Notes under the pieces: model-generated
What the model saw: only the letters and a program-made list of their open reading frames with translations
The model's database searches: none
Told to the model about the DNA's origin: nothing
Translations under genes and position numbers: made by a program
Assembly: GCA_036245525.1 (NCBI GenBank)
Contig: BTPG01000001.1
Coordinates: 174,466,402-174,530,401 of the forward strand
DNA: 64,000 nucleotides
Direction: 5' to 3'
Origin: Semisulcospira habei
Taxonomy: Eukaryota > Mollusca > Gastropoda > Semisulcospiridae
Part shown: piece after piece, positions 10,520-28,700 of the stretch
Position numbering within the stretch: position 1 is the stretch's first letter
How the letters are laid out: every line of letters starts with the position of its first letter

Positions 10520-11818
10520 GGATTTCTTATTAGATGTAACATGTGTGACCCTTGTGACAAAGTAAAGAGATGGCTTCTGCACCAGCAAAATCCATGTTTT
10601 CTCAAAAATTTAATCAGTTTTCACACAGCTGTCAAACACCCGTGACCCTTGACCTTTATGATATTATAGAGTTGACTAAATTAGTATACATAGAAAGGTC
10701 TTATCATCATCAACTACCTTTGTGCCAAATTTGATTGAAAAGTTTGCAAAACTGTTCATAATACATGTAACTACAATTCATTGAACAAGAAAGGCAATTA
10801 TGGCTCACGTGGACAACCGATATACTTATGTGTGACCTTTGTGACAATAAGTAAAGGGCTGGCTTCTGCACCAGCAAAGTCCATGTTTTCTCAAAATGTA
10901 AGTATTTTTCACACATATGCACCCCCACCCCCCACCCCCCACATCCCACCCCCTCCCCAACCCTTGACATTTGCAATGAGTTGAGTAAATTAGTATGCAC
11001 AGGAAGGTCTTATCATCAGCTACCTTTGTGCCAAATTTGATTGAAAATTTTGCGAAAATGTTGATAATACCTACAATTTTATCACAAATTGGCATTTTAC
11101 ACACATTTGCCAGCCTGTGACCCTCCCTGAAGGGTTATCCAAATCAGTATGCATAGATAGATCTTACCAGCAGGTATCTCTGTAGCAAGTTTAGGTTTGA
11201 AGTTGTGAGCAGTATTTGAGAAGAAAAAATCTTTTGTCCAAATATGGCTACATTGGACCTATTTCCTTAGCTCTTGTGACCCTTGACCTTTCTTAGGGGT
11301 CATCCAAATTAGTATGCATAGATAGATCTTACCATCAGGTATCTCTGTAGCAAGTTTGGGTTTGAAGTTGTGAGTAGTATTTGAGAAAAAAAAACAACAT
11401 CGTTTGTCAAAATATGGCTATTTTGAACCTATTTCCTGCGCTCTTGTGACCCTTGACCTTTCCGAGGGATCAACCAAATTAGTATGAATAGAAAGTTCTT
11501 ACCCTCAGGTATCTTTGTACCAAGTTTGGGTTTGAAGTTGTGAATAGTATTTGAGAAAAAAATAATTATGTCAAAATATAACTATTTTTTACCTATTTCC
11601 TGAGCCCCTGTGACCTTCCCCTTTGTGAGAGGTCACTCAAATTGGTATGTTTGGAAAGGTCCTTGGGCCAAGTTGGAAGACTGTGGCTTTAATAATCTCC
11701 GAGAAAATGCCAACGTTAACGTTTTCGGCACGGACGACGACGGTGGATGAACGACGGACAGACCACCACTGGACCAAAAAATAGACTCACTTTTGTTTCG
11801 CACGTGAGCCAACAAAAA
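10520..11818. mobile_element. Dispersed element built of tandem 170-240 bp units (family G)
   Basis: Successive degenerate units share TGTGACCCTTGACCTTT, AAATTAGTATGCATAG, GGTCTTACCATCAGGTATCT and AAGTTTGGGTTTGAAGTTGT. Within the block a terminal inverted word is visible: TGGCTCACGTGGA at about 10801 and CACGTGAGCCA ending near 11812. Related blocks lie at 41025-41679 and 45997-46297. No coding frame was seen. Confidence 0.7.
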
Positions 11819-12870
11819 AAGTGAACGCGGTCCTTTCACTATCTGACCTTATGTGAACGCTGTAAAAATAAAATCTTACCTTAAAATCCCTCTCAGCACC
11901 AGTCCGACTGTCAACTACGAGCATTCTTTGGTATTCCTTTGCAGATATCCAAACGCACATGAGACTCTAGAATTTAAAAAAAAAAATGACAAAGTGCTAC
12001 ACTTTTGAAGCATCTCCTGAAGCACAAGGCCCCATGCCGTTGCCGGTCCCAAGTCCGGATGAGAAAAGAAGAGGAAAAACCCACGCCAAACCAACAAAGA
12101 AGGGAAAACCTACGTCAAATCTGCAATTGCTGCAAACTACGCCAAAACACTAGTCCTCGATCACTTTTAGTGCCAGTGGGACAGTAAACTGGAAAAGAAC
12201 AAGGCCCCACTATGCTAACACGCACATGTTGTCACGTGGTCAAATGCCGATCACTTTATGTAAAAGCTCTTAATTTTTCTGAGTTACACAGCAATCAAGA
12301 AGCACTCTTCTGTGTCACTGTCATACTTTGACAACTTTTGTAGACATTGCAGCTTGAAGCATTCTCAACACAAGCCAAAATAAACGTTTCACTCTCGACT
12401 GAGAAGTTTGCGCTGCACGCGCCGATTCATGCTACGTCACTCTGTCTCGTACGCGAATGGGAATCCCCGGCAGAACATGTGCATTCAATGGTGTCATCTA
12501 ACCGCAAGAGGGGCGAAACTGAATTCTTTTCTAAAGAACACACGGAGGGAATGAAAACAAATACGTTATTGGTCGGGGGTACAATGCATGGTTCCTTTGA
12601 CCTCCCTCAGGCCTACAAGGCGGGTCAGTGTAGCAAACCCCCGTGACCCGGGCAATAACTTATCAGATACTAACCTCACATATTTGTATATCCCCCCCCC
12701 CCCCCCGCCCACCCTCCCCTCCCCCCCCCCCCACACACCCACCCCACCCCTTCCCAAGACACACATAATTTAGTCCCAAGGTCCCATTTCTCAAATGTTG
12801 GAGGTGTTGCCTAACTACTGTGTACCAGCTGGATAGATTAACCATGATAATTCAAGGGTAGTGTCAGATT
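11819..12870. other. Spacer between the EF-hand gene and lectin gene 2
   Basis: No gene was recognised. A poly-C stretch (12692-12732) and a lone family B fragment at about 12840-12880 (ACCATGATAATTCAAGGGTA) are present. Confidence 0.4.
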
Positions 12871-13022
12871 AGTTTGGCTTCTGAAGTAGTTAACCTCACC
12901 CAAATCCCCCAGGGCAGACCCGAGGGGGGGCCGGGGGGGGGGTGGTGGAGGGAAATGATTTTGAGTTGTCCGAATGACCACCATTTAAAAGTTGCCAAAG
13001 GGGAAAAAAATGTACTTTCACA

Positions 13023-13024
13023 TA

Positions 13025-13119
<95 letters not shown>
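13023..13119. repeat. (GCAC)n followed by (AC)n microsatellite
   Basis: About nine CGCA units run into about 28 CA units. Confidence 0.95.
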
Positions 13120-13120
<1 letters not shown>

Positions 13121-13354
13121 AAATGGGCTGTTGTATGCAGTATTTTACTAGTGGAAAACACGGAACATGCCACTAATTTGCCAAAGTGTGTCGCAGATAA
13201 AAATCATTTGACAAAATATAGCTGTATGCTGGTCTGTGACTTTAGACTTTACCAGCGAGTGCAGTATGTCCAAAGTCACTTTCCAGCACACAAGGATCAA
13301 GTTCGCTAAGTTTAATAAAATGATTAAGGTTGACTGAGGTACAACACAACTGAA

Positions 13355-13580
13355 TTAACTCATTCAGCCCGAAGGCCGTATTTCCAAAATTTGGGAGGTG
13401 TCATCTAATGACTATGCACCAGTTGCAGGAGACGGATCGACCATGACAATTCAATGGCAGTGGCAGTGCCAGATTAGCTTGGCGCCGACAGGCGCCAAGC
13501 TAATCTGGCACTACCCTTGAATTGTCATGGTCGACACATCTCCTGGTGTAGTGCGTCAGGCCCTGGGCTGAATCGGTTAA
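13355..13580. mobile_element. Family B MITE (B2), complete
   Basis: The left end is TTAACTCATTCAGCCCGAAG and the right end GGGCTGAATCGGTTAA, so TTAA lies at both edges. The core has AGATT in the left arm and AATCT in the right. The shoulder GGAGGTGTCATCTAATGACT recurs in other copies. Confidence 0.85.
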
Positions 13581-13879
13581 CGAGATGCCCAAAACAGTGT
13601 TCTCAGACATCTCAGAGAGCGAAACATGACTATCCGCTCGAAAGGGTCAGCTCCACAGAGATAAATTAAGGTAAGTGCTACGATTAAGTACTACAATTAA
13701 TGAGTACGATTTGACGAACGATATAGAGAGCTGTGTTGTTCAAATGAAAAAAAAATGCTTCAAAATTATTGATCTCAGAGAGAATACAATAATAAATTTA
13801 TTTCTCCTTCAAATTCACATGATAAACCAACAAAGCGTATTTTGTTTTTTGCTGAAACTATCTCACTCAACTGATGTCA

Positions 13880-13945
13880 GTGCTGGTCTGTGATTTTGGA
13901 ATTACGGTCTTAGGCCGTAAGTTCGAAAATCACAGACCAGCACAC
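13880..13945. repeat. Hairpin family E copy, nearly perfect
   Basis: GTGCTGGTCTGTGATTTTGG AATTACGG is mirrored by CCGTAAGTTCGAAAATCACA GACCAGCAC. It sits immediately beyond the polyadenylation signal of lectin gene 2. Confidence 0.85.
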
Positions 13946-13951
13946 AATCTT

Positions 13952-13957
13952 TTTTAT
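13952..13957 (-). promoter_or_regulatory. Polyadenylation signal AATAAA for lectin gene 2
   Basis: AATAAA on the minus strand, about 54 bases downstream of the gene 2 stop codon. Confidence 0.65.
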
Positions 13958-14010
13958 TCACGCCATCATTTAGTCGGCCGTGGTAGGTGGTAGCGAGCAC
14001 ACCTGTACCG

Positions 14011-20627
<6,617 letters not shown>

Positions 20628-20820
20628 CCTGCTGATTACCACAGTTGTTGCTACTGGAGAACTGCACAAAATAGGCATACGTCAAAAACGGAATTAAAAA
20701 AAAAATTAATTAATTAACGTTTATTGTTATAATGATGACAATAATGCGCGATGTTCCTTTTATTTCAATCGAACAGTCCTCTGGCTCCCAGCTATAGTGG
20801 ATGACCGTCAGTTGTGCATC

Positions 20821-20902
20821 CGAGCCGACATCAGCCCTAGCTGGCCCGCGCACTAATGTGACTAATGTGCGCAGACCAGATAAAGGCTGACGTCAGCCTG
20901 AG
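20821..20902. repeat. Hairpin family C copy (C4), diverged
   Basis: GAGCCGACATCAGCC, CTGGCCCGCGCACTAATGTG against ACTAATGTGCGCAGACCAG, GGCTGACGTCAGCC. The flank GAGGACCTTTTGCCTGCTGG identifies the family. Confidence 0.75.
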
Positions 20903-21202
20903 GACCTTTTGCCTGCTGGGTGTTTTTTTCTTGACAAGCATATGACGTCACGCTTTATAATTATGTACACGTAGGCTTTACTCAACGCTGGACAGACGAA
21001 CGGTTAGATCTCTCAGGCACCCGATCGCCAGCCCACGGAAAAATACACAGATAAAGTACAAGACGGTTATATACATCGCTTACAACGAAAATGTTTAGGT
21101 TCGCGAATCATCTGAATTTCAATTACATTGGCGGAATTCACAAACGTAAGCTTTCATAAAGTGACACCTTTCTCCAGTTGTACTCCATTCTCTAGTTCAG
21201 TT

Positions 21203-21420
21203 TTAACTCATTCAGCACCGACACACCACAGCAAGACATGGCCTGAGCATGACACTTCAAGGGTGGTGACAGAATAGCTTGGCGCCCATAGGCGCCAAGC
21301 TATTCTGGCACCGCCCTTGTACTATCATGCTCGAGCTGTCTCTAGAAATGTAATACAGTCCTTCAGAGGGCGACTTCAAACTTTGGGGATTTCGGTCCTG
21401 GTGTAGAATGTGTTCCCAGA
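21203..21420. mobile_element. Family B MITE (B4)
   Basis: The left end is TTAACTCATTCAGCACCGAC; the right end has decayed near 21400. The core has AGAAT in the left arm and ATTCT in the right. Confidence 0.75.
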
Positions 21421-21623
21421 GTTTTCAGATTTAAAGAAATGCAGCATGATAGACAAGGAAACGAAAAGAAAATCAAACATTGAATAATTCAGAGTACAAC
21501 ACGCAAGACACGAAGCAGCAGCGGTGGATATTCGCAAACTGCTCGTCGTTTCCAGTTATTATAATCAAAAGTCATTGGTTCAAGATTTTCAAATAACAAT
21601 CAGCCTATGATACTAACAGTTAA

Positions 21624-21700
21624 TTAACCCTTTGGCTGTCGGTAGCTGTTTTTGTAGGAATCATCGCGACAAAAACCGCTACCGAAAGCCACAGGGTTAA
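21624..21700. mobile_element. Family D MITE (D3), compact and complete
   Basis: TTAACCCTTTGGCTGTCGGT to GCTACCGAAAGCCACAGGGT TAA, with TTAA at both edges. The centre has shortened to one copy of GGAATCATCGC. Confidence 0.85.
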
Positions 21701-21781
21701 AAGAAAATGACAAAGAAAGAGAATAAAAGATTTTTTTGTTTTTTTTTTTAAAGAAGAAGAAAAAACATGACAGGGCTTACC

Positions 21782-21850
21782 AGTAAAGACTACTCCTCTC
21801 TAAACGCTGACTGCGGCAACACCCGTCCAGCCCAAGACAGACAGTAGGTT
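21782..21850 (-). other. Possible 5' untranslated exon of lectin gene 2
   Basis: On the minus strand a donor TTACTG|GTAAGCC at 21781 and an acceptor TTTTGTGCAG|TTCTCC just upstream of the start codon (about 20660) could join a leader exon to the coding exon. A TTTTAAAA word near 21872 could be a TATA-like element. There is no coding evidence to support this. Confidence 0.3.
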
Positions 21851-21944
21851 GTGTGTGTCAAGTGCTTGGCTTTTTTAAAAGCTCCAACCTAAAGTGCACA
21901 CGTTGAAGTCGGCTACTGAGAACATTTCTGGAAGAGGAGAGCAA

Positions 21945-22045
21945 AAGACAGTAAGACCATTTTTATGAAAAGCGAGATTTCCATTGTATTACAATGCAAA
22001 TCTCACTTTTCGCAAAACAGACTTAGTCTTTTCAGTGTCTCCCTC
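21945..22045. repeat. Hairpin family H copy
   Basis: AAAAGACAGTAAGACCATTT, GAAAAGCGAGATTTCCATTG is mirrored by CAATGCAAATCTCACTTTTC and AGACTTAGTCTTTT. Compare 15785-15895, which has CAAGATTT paired to AAATCTTG. Confidence 0.75.
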
Positions 22046-22059
22046 GGATAGAGTTTATA

Positions 22060-22170
22060 ATGTCCCATCTGCAAAATAAACTGGGTTTTACGAGTCCCGC
22101 AAGTCGAAGGGACTCTTTAAAAACACTATGCTTCTTGCAAGTAGGGATGGGACCCAGTTTACATACATGA
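22060..22170. repeat. Diverged palindrome related to family A
   Basis: GTCCCATCTGCAAAATAAAC TGGG against the later CTTGCAAGTAGGGATGGGAC. The core CATGAG words are lost. Confidence 0.45.
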
Positions 22171-22389
22171 CCGCTGCGCAGACGACAGAAATATTTTGGA
22201 ATTGAGGATTAAGCTTGAATTATCTCAGTTGCATAATGTGTACATCAAAGTATTTTTATGCACGTAAATAGACAAGACCCCAAGCATCTGTACTGAGGTT
22301 CACAGAGTCCAATAGCTGAAAGGAAATTCAAATTACCATCAGACGAACTATGTACGTGTATGAACATGTAGGTTTATGTCTAAGCACAT

Positions 22390-22594
22390 TCTACCACATG
22401 ACCGAAATCCACAAATTTTGAAGTTGCCCTCTGAAGGACTGTATTACAATTCTAGAGACAGATCGAACACGATAGTTCAAGGGTGGTGCCAGAATAGCTT
22501 GGCGCCCATAGGCGCCAAGCTATTCTGGCACCACCCTTGAACTATCATGCTCGATCCATGTCTTACTGTGGTTTGTCAGGGCTGAATGACTTAA
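22390..22594. mobile_element. Family B MITE (B5), perfect core
   Basis: The core arms from GATAGTTCAAGGGTGGTGCC through AGAATAGCTTGGCGCC mirror exactly. The right end is GGGCTGAATGACTTAA. The left shoulder ATTTTGAAGTTGCCCTCTGA is shared with B4 and B6, which form a subfamily. Confidence 0.85.
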
Positions 22595-22599
22595 CCTGG

Positions 22600-23590
22600 T
22601 CGTCGCAGTGTTGAGGCGTACGCACACAAACTCAGCCTCCGTGTGACTGGTTGGATTTTACACGCTGTCGTGTCAATTTGCATACAACAGTCACAATATC
22701 AAACGAATAAAATGGGTGTTGATTTACCGATTGATTTTATTGTAGTTTTAGGCGTTCCCACAAGCTTCATGATTTCCGGGAGATGGGGAGGGTGCATGGT
22801 TTGCAGAGGCTTTGATGTTTGACAATCTCAGGTTATTATTGTATTTTTATGCGCACGAGAGACTGCTTTGACAGCAGTTGGCTTACATCGGAGTTGCGCA
22901 GGTTCATTTGAATATCACTGATCAGTCTCCACTCCTTGAAAACATTGCATCAAAGACGTTTCGTGTGATCAAAACGTACTTTCGATGTTTCTAACCACAT
23001 ATCTTACATTGTAATTATGAGGAGTGCACAATAATTATTTTTAGGATAGTTCAAACTGAGTTTTCAAAGAAATACACACGATTGACACGTGTGCTGGTCT
23101 GTATTTTAGAGAGAAAAGAGAGATGGACAGACATTAGACAGACAGGTAGGCAGACAGACAGACAGACCGGCACTGAGCTAATATTTCTTTAAGCGTTCTA
23201 CTCTTTGATTGTCATCAATGTTATCTTGCCTAAACTAATAAACCAGATAGGTGAGGCTAGCGCTGTTTCCTAAGTTCCAGAAAAAGACATGGATTATAGG
23301 GTACACCCGGTGCATCCTTTTTAAGGGATGTAGATGATCCTCTTGTTCTATTCCTGCGTATTTTTCTGTGGGCTGGTGATTGGGTGCCTGATAGGAGGGG
23401 GCAGGGGATCTAACCGTCTGTCTGTCCAGCGCTGAGTAATTGCCTAAACTAAGACGTTTCTATCCTTCTTTTCGCAATCCATCTCAGTCTGTACACGTAC
23501 CACTGCCTTTTGAGCGTATGAGAAGGAACAGAAAGAATTCCCCTGCGTACAAAAGGAGAAAAAGAGCAGAAAAGTCTTTCACATTACGAC
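22600..23590. other. Centre of the divergent spacer between the lectin genes
   Basis: No exon, palindrome family or microsatellite of note was recognised. Confidence 0.4.
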
Positions 23591-23600
23591 ATTCGACCCA

Positions 23601-24230
23601 TGTAATATAAGTCAGCCCTTTGGACACTTGTAATATAAGTCAGCTCTTTAGACACTTGTAATATAAGTCAGCTCTTTGGACCCTTGTAATATAAGTCAGC
23701 TCTTTGGACCCTTGTAATAAAATATAAGTCAGCTCTTTGGACCCTTGTAATATAAGTCAGCTCTTTGGACCCTTGTAATATAAGTCAGCTCTTTGGGCCC
23801 TTGTAATAAAATATAAGTCAGCTCTTTGGACCCTTGTAATATAAGTCAGCTCTTTGGACCCTTGTAATATAAGTCAGCTCTTTGGACCCTTGTAATAAAA
23901 TATAAGTCAGCTCTTTGGACCCTTGTAATAAAATATAAGTCAGCTCTTTGGACCCTTGTAATATAAGTCAGCTCTTTGGACCCTTGTAATATAAGTCAGC
24001 CCTTTGGACCCTTGTAATATAAGTCAGCCCTTTGGACCCTTGTAATATAAGTCAGCTCTTTGGACCCTTGTAATATAAGTCAGCTCTTTGGACCCTTGTA
24101 ATATAAGTCAGCCCTTTGGACCCTTGTAATATAAGTCAGCTCTTTGGATCCTTGTAATATAAGTCAGCTCTTTGGACCCTTGTAATATAAGTCAGCCCTT
24201 TGGACCCTTGTAATATAAATCAGCTTTTTG
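23601..24230. repeat. Minisatellite, 28-bp unit with a 33-bp variant, about 22 copies
   Basis: The unit is CTCTTTGGACCCTTGTAATA TAAGTCAG. A variant with GTAATAAAATATAAG instead of GTAATATAAG is interspersed at several positions, and CCC replaces CTC in others. Confidence 0.95.
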
Positions 24231-24689
24231 GTCCAGTATTATTGCAAGGCATCATACGAACATTTATAAAGGAGATATTGTGATCTAGCTATTAACCCTT
24301 TCCTGCTTGATGTAGGTCGCTTTAATATTTGTTTGTGTGAATCTTACATTACAATAACTTCTTACTACGAGACACAAAATCAAACTACAATTGGCTACGC
24401 TTATCTCATTGGGCCCGAGGTACGAAATACCCACAGTTTGGGCGTTAACCTGTGAGGACTGCATTACAATTCAGGAGACAGATCGGCCATGATAGTTCTA
24501 TCATGGTCGAGCCATATCTTGCTGTGGTGTGTCGCGGGCAGAATGAGTTATAACAGCGTCTGGCATCTTCTTCTTCTTCAGGGTTCTCTTGGTCATGCTA
24601 AAGTCTTAGTTGTCACGTGGCGCATATGGTGTATGAAAGCAGAGAGCGCCATAGCTTCACGCAGGTGTCTAGTCCACCGCTTCGGCCTT

Positions 24690-24800
24690 GTAAGAAAACG
24701 CAATCAGTCGGGCCGAAGTCGATCTGAGTGACCCCGCGCACTACTGTACTACTGTGCGCGGGTACAGTGTGGTAGACTTCAGCCCAATGGCCTTTTACGG
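24690..24800. repeat. Hairpin family C copy (C5), diverged
   Basis: GTCGGGCCGAAGTCG and GACTTCAGCCCAATGGCCTT form the outer arms; CGCGCACTACTGTACTACTG TGCGCG forms the centre. Confidence 0.65.
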
Positions 24801-25193
24801 GCTGGGCCGTCAGGCCAGAAGGTCTCTCGTAGATCTCGCAGATCGTGGACACGCTTGCGATACGTGCACTACGCGGTGTGGCCCGGTGTCGGAGAACTAC
24901 GCCGCTACGACACTGATCTGTCAGTCTGTAAAAGTGCGGTGAAAGGAGCTAACAGTGGCATATATTCTTAGTCTGAAAAATGGTGGTCTGTTGAGGTCCG
25001 TCCAGGAGTCAACGTCGGATAGATAACAAAAGTCGGACACAGCCAAGCTTCTTCAGAGATTCGACCACACTCGTTTCTATGTTAAGAACTTCGCTTATAT
25101 CAAACTCTGGGTCCTGTAGAATTTGGTTATATCCGAAGTTCTGCGCATTTTTTTCCAAAACAAATGTACGCCATGCCAACTCTGAACCTGGGG

Positions 25194-25303
25194 TCAGTTG
25201 CGTGAGGGAGCCTAGTCCCACGCCAGCCACTAAGAACGGTGCTCCGCTATAGCGGAGCACCGTGCTTAGTGGCTGGCGCAGGACTAAGCTCCCTCATGCA
25301 GAT
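25194..25303. repeat. Hairpin family F copy (F1)
   Basis: TCAGTTGCGTGAGGGAGCCT AGTCC, CCAGCCACTAAGAACGGTGC TCCGCTATAGCGGAGCACCG, TTAGTGGCTGG and GGACTAAGCTCCCTCATGCA. It lies about 450 bases upstream of lectin gene 3. Confidence 0.85.
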
Positions 25304-25536
25304 GGCTCCAGTCAACCATACGATCCCCCCACCATCTACGTTCTTTCCCCACCCCTCCAACAATCTTATCATCTCGCAAACCTTGCTTCACAAGACGCCC
25401 AAGCCACGTCATTTCAACATTGTGCCTCCGCCCTTAAACATCTTTCATCTCATTGGGAAAAAAAAAATACAGCGAAGAATCTTGTGTAAACATTATCGAT
25501 GTTACATTGATAGACAAACCCAGCCTTTTTTTTATA

Positions 25537-25592
25537 TAGAATCTCACGAACCCTTGCAGCTGCAGGGGCTCGTGCGAATCCATGTCTCTTGC
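25537..25592. repeat. Partial family A hairpin
   Basis: GAATCTCACGAACCCTTGCA G and CTGCAGGGGCTCGTGCGAAT C pair, followed by CATGTCTCTTGCTG. The left outer arm is missing. Confidence 0.65.
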
Positions 25593-25673
25593 TGCTGGCA
25601 ATAATACACTGCATTTGCATCACAGATATAGGAAGTCCTGGAGGCGTGTTTGTGCGGCAGTGCAGTGACAAAA

Positions 25674-25679
25674 TATAAA
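25674..25679 (+). promoter_or_regulatory. TATA box candidate for lectin gene 3
   Basis: TATAAA in a GC-richer context, about 80 bases upstream of the start codon at 25755; no intervening ATG was seen. Confidence 0.5.
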
Positions 25680-25754
25680 GCCGCCTTCGTGACAATGCAC
25701 ACAAGCGGTCGGAATCGACTGTACAGGACGAAAAGGAACTGCCAAATTGTCACC

Positions 25755-28700
25755 ATGTTCGTCGTAAGTGCGGTCCTGTTATGTATCCTCGCTGGCGCAT
25801 CGGTGGACGGGGCTTCGGCACCAGTGTAAGTTTTCTTTTTTTTGAACACTGATAAATTCCCTTAGTTGTAGCGTACCGACGGGTAGCCAAAATTAACACA
25901 TTTTACCCCAGGACTGACCAAAATCCCCAAATTTTGAAGTTACCCTCTGAAGGACTGTACTTACAATTCTAGAGACAGATCGAGTATGATAGTTCAAGGG
26001 TGGTGCCGGAATAGCTTGGAGCCTATGGGCGCCAAGCTATTCCGGCACCACCCTTGAACTATCATGCTCGATCCGTGTCTTGCTGTGGTGTGTCGGGGCT
26101 GAATGAGTTAATGGCTGAATGAGTTAAGTCTCACTGATGTTGTGTCTATTCAGACGTTTGTTGTACTCATTATGATTCGTCAGTCAAGCTGTTCTGACTA
26201 CCTGTGGCTTGGCAGAGTTGCCAGACATCGACTGCATTTGGTCCCAGATTGTAGGGACACGCAGCGAGTGAAGACTGCAGTGTATGCAGATCGCACGCTT
26301 TGTCTTTGCAATGATCTCTTGATAGCACCCTGAACGCATGTATTACCTCTTTTAGTCCTTCTTTGCGCGGCCTTTTTTAGTTTCAGAAGTAACCCCTAAA
26401 ATGCCGAGGAAAAGTGAAATCGATACAACTGCAAGAGGCATAGACACTCATGAGCCCCCGCAGTCGCGGGGGCTCATGAGGATCTATGCCTCTTGCTGAA
26501 ACTACTTTGTGTCTAGGTTCCTTTGACGACTGAGAATCTGATACGTCAAATTTACGATTTCAAAAAAAAAAAAAAAAAACAGATCACTATGCGTCCAGTG
26601 GCTTCGAAGGGGTTAATTCTAGATTTATGTTTGCAGGGCTCCAGCGCCCAGGTTCATGCCGGCCCCTTCCCAGGATAGGCCCCTGGACTCTCTGGACAAG
26701 CTGTATGCTAAACTCGACGGTGAGTGCATCGACTTTTGTCTCTCCAAAGTTTCACTTACAGAAACACGTGTGTTCTGCACTCACAAACTGAACACGAACA
26801 CCATACAGTCACGCGCACAGACCTGCAGAAACCTAGATCGTCTGCACTGGACTGAGATTTGAATAAAGGGTTGTTTGTTTCTTTGTTTGTTTCTTTGTTT
26901 GTTTGTTTATATTTCGTGATTCAATCGCGTAACAACATCGTTTTGAGTCGGTGAGAAACTTTTGGTTAAAAAAATTGGTGATAGCTCTCCGAGGGCGAGA
27001 CGGTCTGCTCTAGACTAAAACTAGACAATGTAGGCTAATGAACGTCTTTCTGTTTGTGACTGTCTGTGATTTTCACCTTGTTGTTGAGTTGTGTGCTGGT
27101 CTGCGATATTGGACCTTACGGCTAGAGCTTTAAGGTCCAAAATCACAGACCAGCACGCAACTGAATATCACAGTCGTCAATTGCGGATGTTAACAAACGG
27201 TCGCGCGAATGCGGCTCTTCATTCTCCGCACCGCATAAACGTCACCTCACAATGTTGCATTTTCAGATGTGATTAACCAGCTGAACATTGCGGAAGAGGC
27301 TGTGGCCAATCTGGAATCCCAGCAGTCTCTGATGAAAAAGTTTGTGGACGAACTGCTCTTCATTACGGTCACAGAGCTAAAAGCCACCAACGACAGGCAG
27401 AACAAGTCCATAGAGCAAATCTGGGATCACGTAAGTTACATATTTAAAACAACAACAAACGATCATGTATGTTACACTGAAAAATAAAATCTTTGCCAAA
27501 AACTAGAAAACGTAAGCTACAACAAAATCAATTAGTTCAAGTGTTAATCATAGGAATGACGTTGTCATGTTGCTTCCGGCTATTTCGCAAGCGGCACTCT
27601 TGCGCGATTCGTACTTAGGCTGTTGTATAAATTTTAGTTGCAGTGATTCATTGCTTCCTGCTATGCATCCAATTGCAAGCTATGCCACGTTTCAGTGATC
27701 TGTACATAAAAGTGTATGCATCATATTACAGCGATGTATTCCAATGCAGACTTTGATTACTAAAATGTGCCGATACAATGTGTTCTCAATGTTGCCTTGC
27801 GTCAACAAAGACTTTTCTACCCTTCCTTTTTCAGTTCAATCAATTGCTAATAGTCTATAAGGACTGAAAGAGAAGACCAACAGAAAAGTCTTTATTTTAC
27901 GACATTAACCCATTCAGCCCTGACGCACTACAGCAGGAGATGGGTCGACCATGACAATTCAAGGGTAGTGCCAGATTAGCTTGGCGCCTGTCGGCGCCAA
28001 GCTAATCTGGCACTGCCCTTGAATTATCTGGTCGATCCATCTCCTGCAACTGTACTGGTGCATAGTCTTTAGATGACGCCTCCCAAATTTGGGAAATACG
28101 GCCGTCGGGCTGACTCAGTGACTGAGTTTAAGACTTCATACATTTAGTCAGCCCTTTGTCCAGCGTTGATGTAAGACATACCAAGAACTCTTGTAAAGGA
28201 GGTAGTGACAACTGTTCAACCCTTTCTCGCCATTGACCCCTTCACTGCAGAGAGAAAAAAGTGATTCCCCACCCAACAGCAAGAGGTATAGATCCTCATG
28301 AGCCCCCGCGAATGCGGGGGCTCATGAGGATCTATGCCTCTTGCTGAAACCAATTTGTATCCTTGTTCCTTCAGTATTGGTCGTTGAATGAACAAAGGTT
28401 TCAAAAAACAAAATATGCGTCAAATGGCAGGGAAGGGGTTAAAAAAAACTTTTTTTGGTTTTCGTTTTGTTTTTTTCTTTCCGTCCTTTCAATCAGCTAA
28501 ACGAAGTCATAGACGATTTGGATGACTTAGCAAACACAACCAGTTCGGCGGAGGCTACGAACACTGCCAACTCCAACGCAGCGATCAACCTGTCGGGCCA
28601 AATCTCCGCCGCGAAAGCAAACGACACCTCGCAAACCGGTGCCATCGCAATCTTGAACTCCCTTGTCAAAGACCTCAAAGTAAAGCTCTTCACGGTAAGT

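Noticed and set aside
23601..24230. CRISPR-like array
   Set aside because: Repeats follow each other without unique spacers and the DNA is animal; it is a minisatellite.
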